The notes below the pieces were generated by a model. That model did not search any database. It saw nothing but the letters and a program-made list of their open reading frames with translations, and was not told the origin of the DNA. Positions 7,242 through 19,100 of a stretch of DNA of 22,515 bases are shown in pieces. The stretch is from the NCBI GenBank assembly GCA_016987375.1, contig PJRA01000114.1, positions 714,379 to 736,893 on the forward strand, read 5' to 3'. The number at the start of each line of letters is the position of its first letter. The first letter of the stretch is position 1. Source of the DNA: Brachionus koreanus (taxonomy: Eukaryota > Rotifera > Eurotatoria > Ploima > Brachionidae). The position numbers were made by a program, and so were the translations under genes.

Positions 7242-10200
7242 ATGAACAAATCCGCTCGGCTAAAATCAATTTTTATCTGTTTTATCTGGCTGAATTTAAA
7301 ACAGTTTACAGAGGCCAATGACTCAATTAAGGAAAAGCACATTTCGGCTATTGTGTCAGCAAAATGGACTGAAACGCCTTTAATTTTAGAAGCCAGGTAT
7401 TAAAAAAAAAATTTATTCTAAAATTTTTTTTTAAATAAATAAAAATTTAAGTGAATTTTTGTTTCGAAACAACCCGGAATCGTTTTGGAAATTTGCCTTG
7501 GATATTTCTGAAGAATCAAATCAGTTCTCATCCAAAGATTCGTGTATAATTGAGAAATAAATACAAAAATTTGAAAATAATTTAGATTTTTAGTTAATAA
7601 TGAAACATATTTTGATGAAATGATGTCAAAAGTTTCTAATTATGTATCACCAATGCAGTTCGATTTACTTAAATTATCATTGTCTATTCGAACTTATTCT
7701 CCAACTATCGAAATGACAAGAAAAGTAAACAAAAATTTAAAATTTTCTATTTTTTGCTTAAAGTTTGATTTAATCAAAGCTTGCTGAAGATTCTTTAAAA
7801 AAATCTGATCAAAATTGCCTCACTTTTGTTGAAGTTAATGGAAAAATAAGCTGTGATTTGAGCAAAATAAGCCAACTTATAGACACATCAGATCCAGAGT
7901 AAATTAAATTTTTTTTAGTTTATAGAATAAATCGTTGGTTGTTTTCAAGAAAAAAGCCATTTACGTACCAATTTGACAAAACCTTTGATTTTAAATTCCA
8001 GCCGAGCCAGGCAAATGAAGCTTATGTAATTTTATATGCTCAAATTGGAACATCTGAATTCAAACAGTTCCATGATAAAATAATCCAAATCGCTTCTCAA
8101 ACAAACAACAAACATTCCATAAATTACATTCTCAGACATAATTATTTGCCGAGTGGAATCAATTCGGACAAAGTAGCACTGTCCGGCTACGGAGTTGAAT
8201 TGGACATTAAAAGCACTGAATATAAAGCCGGTGATGACACCAAAGTAAATGCCCAAGAGTCTGATAATATAAAAAAATCACAGAATGATGATGACGAAAT
8301 TCAAGGATTTCTGTTCAACAAACTTAAACAATCAAATCCACATTTGAGCGAAAAAATTGACGAATACCGCAAGCACTTGATTGAGAGCACCCAAGAACTA
8401 GCTCCGTTGAAAGCGTGGCAAATGCAGGATTTAAGCTTGCAAGCAGCTCAAAGAATCATAGACTCAGAGCCAAGTGAAGCATTGAGTTTACTAGAAGATT
8501 TGTCCCAAAATTATCCGATCAGAGCTAGAACTTTGAGTAAAATTCAAGTAAGAAAAGATTTGAAAAAAGCTTTAAAAAAACAAAGTAAAACATTTGAGTC
8601 ATTACTTAACCTTGAAGTCGGCTCTGGAGCCCTATTTCTAAATGGCTTAGATTTAAACATAGAAACAACTGATATATTTTCATTAAACACAGCTTTGAAA
8701 AAAGAGGCCAAGTTAATTGAAAGTCTAAGTCAAATAGGACTTAGCCTGGAACAAGTTAAAGACTTGATTTATTTAGACATAAGCTCTAAGGCAACTGATT
8801 ATGGTGTTGATTTGAGAGATTCTTCAATTCAATGGTTGAATGATTTGGAAAAGGACAAAAAATATGCCTACTGGTCTAAGAGTGTACAAGACATTTTGAG
8901 ACCGACTTATCCGGGAATGATTCGTCCAATAGCAAGAAATTTTTTTAATTTAGTATTTGTTCTAGATGCAGCCAAAGACTCGTCCAAGTCTTTGATAAGT
9001 ACGGCCGAGTCGTTCTATATTAACGACATACCGCTTAGAATTGGATTTGTTTTTGTGACCAATGATGATGCGGAAGCTGATGGAAACACCGATGCAAGTG
9101 TCGCTCTATTTCGTGCTCATAATTACATTAAAGAAAAGCATACCAAATCAAAGGCCCTGTCGTTTATTACTGACATTTATGCCAAAACTCCCAAGGGCTC
9201 CGATGTAACACCGGACATAGTCATTAAAGAATTTAAGAAAAAATATCCAAAAGAAAAGAATTTAGATGATGTATTCGGACCTGATTCGTACTATGACGAA
9301 GGTCGAAAATTAACAATGGATTATTATAACAAAATTGGAATTAAATCAATGCCAAAAGTTTTCATAAATGGATTTCCATTGAGCGAAAGTGAAATAGAAC
9401 AAGACGCATTTGAGGAGTCTGTACTGACTAAAATAATGCAGTTAACTTCTGAAATTCAAATGTCGACATACAGAGGCTTGATTAGTGATAGCACTAATTT
9501 AATGGACTGGCTAATGTCCAAAGATGTCATCATGCCAAGACTTAATCCAAGAATTTTGGCCCAAGAACGTGACTATTTGAATATTAATCAATTACAAAAT
9601 AGAGATAAAGCATTTGTCAATAGTCTAAATTATCTGGCTGATGATAATAATGAAATGCATTTGTTGACTTTGTGGTTGGTATGCGATCCGGACACTGAAG
9701 TAGGCAGGAAATTGATTTATGACTCAATGGATTTTCATGAATCAAGCAAAATTAAAACCAAATTGGCCATTTTAATGCAAAAATCTCAAGATTCAGACTT
9801 GATCAAAAAAATAATTGATTTTTCGTTGAATAATTTGAGCCAAAAAATGGCCTATAAAATTATTAAAACTATTTTAAGAGAAAAAAATTTTGTTGGCTTA
9901 AAATCTGGAAATTTTACTCTCAAAGATATTAAGATTAAAGTAAATTTTTATTTTTTTTAAATTGAAATTTTTGAATTTTTATAAATTAAAAAATAAGAAT
10001 TTTGAATTTGATGATGAATTGTTAGCAAAACTAATGGCCCACGATGTCACAAATAACATTGGAAAAGCAAGTAAATTTTTGTTAGAATCGACTCCGTTCA
10101 AAAATTCGAAGCATATTGGTCTTTTGGCTAATGGATGGGTAATATAATTCAAATTATTTAAAAGCTAAATTTTGAGCTCAAATAATAAAAAAAGATTTTG

Positions 10201-12924
10201 GGACCTTTTGATGAAAATGAGACCTTTATAGACAGTGATTTTAGTCTGCTTGAGAACTTTGTCAAAAAAATAGGTCTTAAGCAAATTGAGAATCTGATAA
10301 ACAAATGGGGTGTACAATCATTAGGAAAAGAGTAAGAAATACATAAGGCGATATTACTAAAATTTTATAAAATTTTGTATTAGTGTTGATGAAAAAATTT
10401 TCAAAATGTACTCGCTAGTTGGCAAATATGGCTCTACAGAAAAAAGAACTCAACTTCCTCAAATGACTAATGGGTATTTTTTTATTCTAGTATTGTGAAT
10501 TTAGAAACAAAAAATATACACTTAATTTTTTCTGAAAAATTTATCTGTTGATTAAAATTTGAATCACCCAAAATTAATCTCTGCAACAAAGTTTTTACAC
10601 AGAATAAATTAATTGATGATGCAATCTTTAAATCAGCTGATTCAAAAGAAAAAAGTCAAAGAAAAGTTTTCTTGAAAAAAAAATTATAATTTTTAAAATT
10701 TTGTTTTCTCCCTTGTTCCAAAATTCACAGCGTGTTTTAATCTAATAAGTAAAAAAAAAATGTAAAATTTTATTTATAGGGTTGTAAATGTTAAACCAAA
10801 AAAAGAAAATGAACCATTTTATGATATTGCATTAGTAATAGATCCATTAACCAGAAATGCTCAAAAAGTTTCAACAATTTTAAAAGCATTATCAAAAGTA
10901 GCCAATGTAAATTTGATGATATATTTTAATTGCAAAGAAAAACTTTCCGCACCTCCACTAAAAAGGTAAATCTAAAAAAATTTTTAATTTAGACCATCAT
11001 GGCAAATTTCACACTTATAAAGTTATTACATTTTATTTTATAACTTTGTATAAAGAAAATAGTTAAATAAAATTGATAAATAAAATGTAAATAGAAATTT
11101 AGATCGTTAATTTTTTAAAAAAAATGGAAATTCTTTGAGATAAATTCTTATTAATTTAATAAAATTTCTGCTAATAAAATAAAATCAATTTAAAAAAAGA
11201 ATAAATATATTTGATGAATTTCTTTTTCTTATAACCTGAGATTAGTTTGCAGGGTTTTACTTGATTAAAATTTCATTTACAGGCTAAATTTCTATTTACT
11301 TATGAGTAATGTCATGTGTTAATCAAAGAATAATATTTATTCTATTTTCTGAAAATTGTTTTTTTTTAGCTTTTTCCGTTATGTTTTGGAAAGTGAAATT
11401 AAATTTTCAGAGGGTAAGATAGCTAAGCCATTTGCCTACTTCCACAATATGCCACAGTCACCAATTTTAACAATGAATATTCACTCGCCAGAGAGTTGGA
11501 TGGTAGAAGCCGTTCACTCACCATATGACTTGGACAATATTTGCTTAAAAGAGATCAGTAGCGACGGAGCTTATGGTGAATTTGAGCTTGAATACCTGAT
11601 AATCGAAGGACATGCTTTTGACATTCTAAGCGGACAGTCTCCTCGAGGTCTCCAATTCATTCTTGGCACAGACTCAAAGCCAGACATGTATGACACAATT
11701 GTAATGGCTAATTTGGGCTATTTCCAGCTTAAGGCTTCACCTGGAATTTGGATGCTTCAACTTAGAGAGGGTCGTTCTAAAGACATTTATGAAATTGTGA
11801 GCCACGAAAACACTGATTCAGAGACTAAAAGAACGCCAATAATTACAATTGTCATTGATAGCTTTGAAGCCAGAGTGATCAAGGTTAAAGTGTCTAAAAA
11901 ATCTGATAAAATTAATGAAAACTTGCTAGACGAAAAAGAACAAGAAAAAGAGCATTCAATTTGGGACAGCTTAAACAGTTTTGTTGGCAGTTCTACTGAG
12001 GAAAGTAAAGAAGAAAAAGAAAATGTATTAAACATATTCTCAGTAGCTTCTGGTCATATGTATGAGCGTTTAATGCGCATCATGATGCTAACTGTTTTAA
12101 AAAACACAAAAGCTAAGGTAAAATTTTGGTTTTTGAAAAACTATCTATCGCCACAATTTACCGCATTTTTGCCCTATTACGCAAAAGAATACAACTTTGA
12201 TTATGAACTAGTCCAGTACAAATGGCCAAGATGGCTTCACAGAGAGTCAGAAAAACAGCGCACTATTTGGGGTTATAAAATATTGTTTCTGGATGTATTA
12301 TTTCCTTTAAATGTCGAAAAAATAATATATGTTGATGCTGATCAAATTGTTAGGGCAGATCTGACTGAACTTAGAGATTTAGACTTAAAAGGCGCACCAT
12401 ACGGCTATACTCCATTCTGTGATTCTCGCAAAGAGATGGATGGCTATAGATTTTGGAAGAGTGGCTATTGGCAGATGCATCTTGGAAACCGAAAATATCA
12501 TATCAGTGCTCTTTATGTAGTTGACTTGAAAAAATTTAGAAAAATTGCTGCTGGAGACCGACTCCGAGGCCAATACCAAGGTCTGAGCCAAGACCCGAAT
12601 AGTTTGTCAAATCTGGATCAAGACTTACCAAACAATATGATACACCAAGTAAATATATTCTCTTTGCCGCAAGAATGGCTTTATTGTGACACTTGGTGCA
12701 GTCCAGATACTTTAAGCAAAGCAAAAACAATTGATTTGTGCAATAATCCTATGACCAAAGAGCCAAAACTTGCTGCTGCTGTTAGAATTGTGCCCGAATG
12801 GAAAAGTTTTGATTCGGAAATTAAAAATCTAATGCTCAAATGGCAATCTAATCAAAGCAAAGAAGAAAAAATAGTCATAGATGAAATGCCGAATTCCAAT
12901 ACTAAACAAAAAGAGGACCTTTAA
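7242..12924 (+). CDS. UGGT: UDP-glucose:glycoprotein glucosyltransferase (ER folding sensor)
   Basis: Exons: 7242-7396, 7452-7543, 7594-7724, 7780-7898, 7926-9939, 9998-10138, 10195-10331, 10384-10473, 10780-10965, 11370-12924. They join in phase to about 1,539 residues, close to the usual 1,500-1,600. UGGT re-glucosylates misfolded N-glycoproteins in the ER lumen so that calnexin and calreticulin rebind them. A signal peptide (SIFICFIWLNL, cleavage near residue 24) is followed by PLILEASEFL and thioredoxin-like domains (MPKVFINGFPL near residue 641). Then come beta-sandwich segments (YDIALVIDPLTRNAQ, SFFRYVLESEIKF), a Lys/Glu-rich linker, and the GT24 domain from about residue 1242. The metal-binding DAD is at 12334-12342 (residues 1344-1346) and NLDQDLPNN near 1438. 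The C-terminus KEDL is an ER-retrieval signal. The catalytic residues I can see are intact. One intron is only 27 nt. Confidence 0.95.
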
Positions 12925-13980
12925 ATTATTTGTTATCAATGTCAGTGTATAGGTACAATTTCGAGCATAAGCAACTTTTTTTTTAATCGTAGATCTTATA
13001 ATATAATAAATTAATTATCAATTAAGAATTTAATCTTGAGAATATAATTAAGAAGCAGTAATTGGCTTCATAAAAAATGTCTATTAAAAATTTTTATAAA
13101 TTAAATTTAAAAAACAATTTATATTTTTACATTATGTTTAATAATCGTATTTTGATAAGTTTTTGATGACTTATTGTGTACGTATCTTTTTCTTAGTAAT
13201 GGAAAAAAAAAAATTTGCAGAGAGCGTAACAGAATCTTATTAAAATTATTTATTTGAAACATTAACTTTTTTAAATCTAAACCTGAATGAATTTTTAGAA
13301 AGATTAATCCTAGCCCGAATAAAAAATTGTTGTTAGAAAGCTTTAAATTAAAACTTTATGTAATGTAATGTTTCATGACTAGAATCGAAAAAATGTTCTG
13401 GAACCTCCTGAAATGACTAAAATTTAATTTTAATTTTTCAGTCATTTTAAAACAATAAATAAGCAATTAAATAAAGTACTTTTTTAATAATAAACTATAA
13501 AAGAATAATGGTTTAAGAATATATTTACAAAAAAAAGAAAAAATAGGAAAAAAATATTGTAAACGACTTTTTTTCAAATTTAAAAAAAAATTTAAATTAT
13601 TTTCCTAAATATATTAACTCATTAAATTAGATTTTTCGTCAAATTTTGTTTAATAAAAGTCAAAAATAATAAAATATTAAAGCAAAAAATATTAACTTAA
13701 AATAAAAAATCATTCATTTCATAGTCTTAAAAGCTTTCAAAGTACAGTCTAAAGCATCTGATCGTTAAACATAATATCTATGTATATATTAAAGATTTTT
13801 CAATTTAAGTTTGCTGATAAAATGTTTTGAATTTTTCTTGACATTAATTTTTGCTTTTTTTTTATTTTTGGAATGAATACTGACACAATTAAAATATGAA
13901 TATCATAGTTTTTAAAATTAATAAGAATTTTAATCAATTTGTTCATAAATTTTTCTTTTTTTTAAATAGACAATTTTAAA
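12925..13980. other. Intergenic region between UGGT and NOP16
   Basis: AT-rich, with no supported gene on either strand. AATAAA at 13005-13010 is a plausible UGGT polyadenylation signal. A pyrimidine tract ending in AG at 13968-13969 lies 11 bases before the NOP16 ATG and may be a splice acceptor in the 5' UTR. Confidence 0.6.
13968..13980 (+). promoter_or_regulatory. Possible 3' splice acceptor before the NOP16 start codon
   Basis: A T-rich tract (tttttctttttttttaaatag) ends in AG at 13968-13969, 11 bases before ATG 13981. As for UGGT, this could be a spliced-leader acceptor or the end of a 5'-UTR intron. Confidence 0.35.
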
Positions 13981-14650
13981 ATGGTCAAAAAGAATAGAAA
14001 ATTCAATTATAAAAAAGATTTGAAAAAGAAATGGAAACAAATGAAGGCTAAAACTAATCCAGAAGTAAAAACTGAACAACTGAAAGAGTTTTGGAATACT
14101 CATAAGTCTATTAAAGCTAACTACGCCGAAATGGGACTGAGCGCTGATCCGAATATTACTATTGGAATACCAAAAACCAAAGTCTTACTCAACCCTGAAG
14201 TGATGGAAATTTCTAAAGTAAACAGTCTATATTATGAGCCAGTCTGAATAAATTTTTAAAATTACACTTTAGGCAAAGCAACTTAATCAAGCTCTAAATG
14301 AGTCCAAAGAAACACCAGCTCTAAAAAAATTACTTACTGAGGCGAACAGATCTACTGAAAAAGTTTACAATTTAAATGAAAACGATACATTGTAATTTAA
14401 AAATAATATTTTATCTAAAATTCGTAAATTTAAAAACAATTTATTAAGATATTGTATTTATATGTTGGAAAAATATGGTGAAGATTATGAAAAAATGGCA
14501 AAAGATTATAAAAATTACTATCAAGATACTCCTGCTCAAATACGAAAAAAGTTAAATCTCTTCAAAAAAATGAAGGGTCCTTATAAAAAATATCTAAATG
14601 ATAAAAAAGCCGGAGTTAACTTTTTGGATGAACTTGATGAAAAATATTAA
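13981..14650 (+). CDS. NOP16: Nucleolar ribosome-biogenesis protein NOP16
   Basis: Exons: 13981-14217, 14273-14391, 14449-14650. They join in phase to 185 residues (human NOP16 is about 178). The protein helps assemble the 60S pre-ribosome in the nucleolus. Family marks run in order: a very basic N-terminus (MVKKNRKFNYKKDLKKKWKQ), the segment EFWNTHKSIKANYAEMGLSADPN, and the C-terminal block YMLEKYGEDYEKMAKDYKNY followed by YQDTPAQIRKKL. The tail after this block is lysine-rich and unconserved. Introns are 55 and 57 nt with GTAA donors. The first intron has an in-frame stop, so splicing is needed. AATAAA sits directly after the stop at 14651-14656. The start is the first ATG and matches the conserved family N-terminus. 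Confidence 0.93.
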
Positions 14651-16100
14651 AATAAAAATTTAAAAGGTTAAACCAATTTTTTAATCTTTCAACAATCTTG
14701 TAATTAATTGAAATTACTCAAATCATAGCCATATGAAAGCTTAATCATTCATCATTTTGGCAAAATTTGCTATTTATAATTTTAATTGATTTTATTTCAA
14801 AAATCTTTTTGAATGAATAATTTTTATCAACTTCAAATAGTCAATTTTTTTTCCTTAGAATAAAAAAAGAAAATTGTTAACTAAATTAGCTAAGTGTTGT
14901 TTTATTTAGTTTAAAGGAGTTAACTTTTAATAAAATGAAGAGACTACTACTGCTGTTATTATTTCACAGTTTCATTAGTTCAACTACTTATTTGAATGAT
15001 TATTGTTTATTTGGACTTTTGCTAAAACTAGAAGCCAATCTGAAAAAAAATCAAAAACTTGTTGATTAATTATTGATAAAATTTATTTGAAATTTTCATA
15101 TTAATATAAGGCATTGAGAAAATAATTTTCTAATATTTTTTTCTATATTTTTTTACTTTCTAAAATATTTATTTAATAAAATTTTTTGCTAAATTTTCAT
15201 ATTCAAATGAATAGAAAATAATTTGTTTTTCCTAAAATTGCTTTTATTTAAAACAAATCAATTTATTTATCTTAAAACTCGCTTGATTATTCTTTTTTTC
15301 TAAAGAAAATTTTTCTAATTCATTTTAACAATAACATTTACAAAGTTTTAGCATTAAATCTTAAAAAAAAAGAAAAAAAGAAATTTATTTTGTCAATCTT
15401 TTCGTTTGTTATTTTATACGCCTTTAATCAACTTTCTTTTTCCAAATGTTTATCCTTTTGTTTTAACTAAATTCTTTATAAAACACAATCAGTCATATTG
15501 TTAATACAGTCAAACAAAATATTTAAAAAAAAAAACGAAATAATTTAATGTTTATTTTGTAAAATGTGGAATTTAATAGGAAATAATATTTTTTCAAGTA
15601 TTCTCGAAAATTTTGCATTTTTGAGAGCAGGTCGACTTAAGTACAATTAATTAGAAATATTAGTTTAAATTTTTGGAAAAATACTCAAAAAATACTTTAA
15701 TCCATTTTGTTTATTTGAATGTTAAAATATTTCCTTTAGTTTATTTTTTTTTCAATTATTATTTTGGTAAATCTCAAAATCACATGACTTGGATTTGGAT
15801 ATTAAAAAAAACAAAGTATTAAGGTTAATTAAACACTAAAAATCATAATTTTTTTTAAGACAAATTTATTCATCATTTAATTTGTGTGATTTATTTATTA
15901 ATTTTAAATTTCATAAGTGAGAAATTTTAATTTTAGAATTTTCTCAAATATTACAAGTTCATACTGACAAACAATAGCCTTAAATTAATTTGAATGATTC
16001 GAGGGAATGTTTAAAAAAATAAAAAATGATTAAAAAATTTTCTAAATATGCGCCTAATAAAAGTAATTTAAAATTTTATTAGTATAAAAAAATTGCACAG
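14651..16100. other. Intergenic region between NOP16 and SHARK
   Basis: AT-rich, low-complexity spacer, with only the 44-codon ORF at 14935-15069 standing out. The first exon of SHARK should lie somewhere in its right part. Homopolymer runs are common and no repeat structure is visible. Confidence 0.5.
14935..15069 (+). CDS. Possible 44-residue secreted peptide
   Basis: An ATG-initiated frame of 44 codons begins MKRLLLLLLFHSFISSTTYL, which has the layout of a signal peptide: a basic start, a Leu core, and small residues near 15-18. About 25 residues follow, with one cysteine and a Lys-rich end (LEANLKKNQKLVD). I see no dibasic processing layout, amidation signal or second exon. It lies 285 bases after NOP16 on the same strand. 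Short ORFs are common by chance in such AT-rich DNA, though the CTACTACTGCTG run is less AT-rich than its surroundings. It could also be a first exon of an unseen gene. The function is unknown. Confidence 0.3.
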   Translation: MKRLLLLLLFHSFISSTTYLNDYCLFGLLLKLEANLKKNQKLVD

Positions 16101-19100
16101 TTAAAATTTTTGACCAAAGTAAGCCCGAAGGAAGTTGAAGCAGAACTAATCCGGAGCAAAGAAGAAATAGCCAAAAAAAATCAAGATTGTAATTATTACC
16201 ATGAATCGATCGATAGACAAATGGCTGAAAAACTCTTGAAAGAATATTATCATAAATATTGTGATTCTTTGGATGGTTTATTTCTTGTTCGTAAATGCAG
16301 TGCATCTCCGGGTGATTTTAGTCTCTCAATTATTTGCAAGGGAAATTGTTTTCACTATCGGATAAATCACTCCATTGATGCTTATTATGTTCTAGACGAT
16401 GGACCGTTAATTCACGGCATGGATGAGTTGATCAAACACTATAGACTTGATCCGCACGGATTACCATGTCGACTCAGTGTACGCTTTGTTCCCAAAACCT
16501 CTCTACCGTCAACTTCTAGGATTATAGGCCATACAAATCCTCTTCATTTGGCTGTCTCATGTGTTGGTATGTTTAAAATGAAATAAAAATTACTGAAATA
16601 AAAAAAAGAAAAATTATAGCTGAAGTTAACAAAGTGAAGTTAATACTCAAAAGCTTAAATGGACCAGATATAAACGAAAAAGACGAGCTAGGTAAGAAAA
16701 AAATTTTAAATTATTGTAGAAAATTTTTTTTCCAAATTAAGGCCGTACTGCATTGCATATTGCTTGTGAATATGATAATATTGGAGCTTTGGAGGAGTTA
16801 ATTGAGGCAAATGCTATTGTTAATATTAGGTCCAAAGATGGTTCAACCCCATTACATGTAAATGCTGATAAAAAGAAGTAAATTTGTTATTAAGATTTTT
16901 TCGAAGACCGCGGCAGAGTTTGGTAGCATACAATGCTTGGAGTATCTGCTCAAATGTGGAAGAGCGAATCCGATGGAAAGAAATATGACAAATAATTGGG
17001 TTCCTTTGCACGAAGCCGCCTATAGAGATCAGTATACATGTGTTAATGTAATTTTCAAATTTTTTCAATTTATTAGATTTTCTTTACATTTTTTTCATAT
17101 ACAGGCTCTTTTAAATTATGGCTTGCCTGATAAGCCAAGAACTTCTGATAATCAGACTCCTCTTGATCTTGCAATTGAATTTGGTCACAAAAAAACAGCT
17201 CAGATTTTAAGTAATGTTAATTTTTTTTGAGTTATGTTAAAAATTTTAAAATTTAATTTTGAAGGAAATTTTATTCCAATTGAACCTCGTATAAAAATAA
17301 ACGAATTCCTACATGACTCATCGGTAACTCGAGAGGTATGCTTATTCAATCTATATCGTGAAATTTTGATTAAATTAAAAACTATTTTTTTTAAATATTC
17401 AAATTTTTTTCATAAGCAATTTATTTTAGAAAATATCTTGAAAGCCTAATAAGTCTAAACTTTAGTGACACTCAAAGACCGGAGGGTGCTTTTGAACCTC
17501 TTTTTGTAACTTCCTTTCTTTGTTTTTAATTCAATAAATTTAATCACTTTTTATAATTTTTTTTTTGATCATATCTTAAATCAAAAATAAGATTATTTAT
17601 TTTTTATTTCATGATAAATATATTTGTGAATAATTTTATCTTCACTGAAAAAAAAGGAAAAAAGCGAGTCAAATAAAAAGCGTCGAAAATTCTTTCCGGC
17701 CTTTGAGTTTTCATCTTTTATCAAATCTGAATTTAATTTTTCAAGTCAAGTCTTTTAATTTATTAGGAATCTTTTTACTCGTTTACTCATGCACTTATTC
17801 AAAATATTCTGGTTTATTTTAAATTTACAATTATTTTATTTTAAAATAAAATTTAAGATACTTACTGATATAATCACTCATTTAATTTATTTTTCTCATG
17901 GTCCAAATTATTCCAATTAAGTATTTAATAAGTTTTATTTTAACTTTAAGCAAATATTCTATCAAAATAAGCTTAAAAAAATCAAAATGTTATACTAAAA
18001 TAGAAAATCATCATTTGCAAATCTAGATTTTTAAGCACTATTTTTAACACTAGAAGCACCAAATATTTTATACTTAAAAGCATCATGTCATTTTGACATC
18101 TCTTCAAAACTATCTTTTAAATTTCCAGTTATTTTATTTATTTTTTTAAAATAGATTTAAAATTTAATTTTTCACGGTAAAGCGAACTTTTTTACAGATG
18201 TTTTGTAAAAGTATTTGAAATATAGTTTTCAAAATCATATAAAATGTTCAACACAAATTATCTGTTTATTTTATTTTTTATTTACACACTCTCTGTAGTG
18301 CTAATTCTCACGCTCTTAGCTTATTATGTCTTATTTCATTTCTTTTTCTCTCTCTTCTAGATGATCTTCTTTTGTTTTTATTTCAGTGATTTAACTTAAA
18401 CTGTTCTTGTGTACGAACACGTTAAAGCATTCTATACTTCTATTTAAACGATTAAATTATATTATTTTAGAATATATATATAATTTCGATTTTATAACTT
18501 AATAATAAGAAAAAATTTAATAATAAAAGTTCTTGTTTTAATTAAGTCAGATAAGTCTCTTAGGAAACGCATTCTGTTTGCATTAAAATCTTTTCGAATT
18601 GTATCAAAAAAAATTGTATCAAAAATTCAAAAATCTGAAAATAAAATCAGATATAGATTTTATCTAAGAATCAAATTCTAGTAGAGTAACTTAGAATATG
18701 ATTCTTGCAATCCAGAAAATATAAAAAATATTTCAGAAAAATTTCAGTTAATTTTAAAGTTTAATAAATAAATATAACATTATAATTCTTGTCAAAGTAA
18801 ATTTTTTTTATTTTGTAATTTCCTTTTTCATTCAAAGGTTTGATAAAATTAAAAAAAAAAAAAAAATTATTAAAAATTAACTTAGAAATAAATTTGATTA
18901 TAATAAAATTTATTTTATTTATTAGAATTTAAAAATCTTCAAAGAAATTAAACCTTCAAAGCGTTTTTTAGACTCCTTTTATGCCTTTTATCTCCTATTA
19001 TAGAAAATAAGCAATTTTTCTTGTTGATAATCCTTAGATATTTGATATTTTTCTGTAAGAAATGGACGAAAATTTCTCAAAATTCCAGCTTATTATTATA

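Noticed and set aside
8032..8256. Minus-strand frames inside UGGT (also 11787-12035, 12385-12591, 12536-12730) and SHARK (16054-16305, 16826-17068, 20474-20743)
   Set aside because: They are antisense shadows of well-conserved exons with no family features.
10603..10689. A 28-codon frame after an AG (cacag|aataaa) inside the 306-nt UGGT intron, a possible alternative exon
   Set aside because: It ends in a stop with no donor site, and the UGGT sequence is continuous and in phase without it.
17234..17449. 71-codon frame overlapping SHARK exon 17265-17335
   Set aside because: Only the exon part matches the kinase family; the rest reads through the intron after the gtatgc donor.
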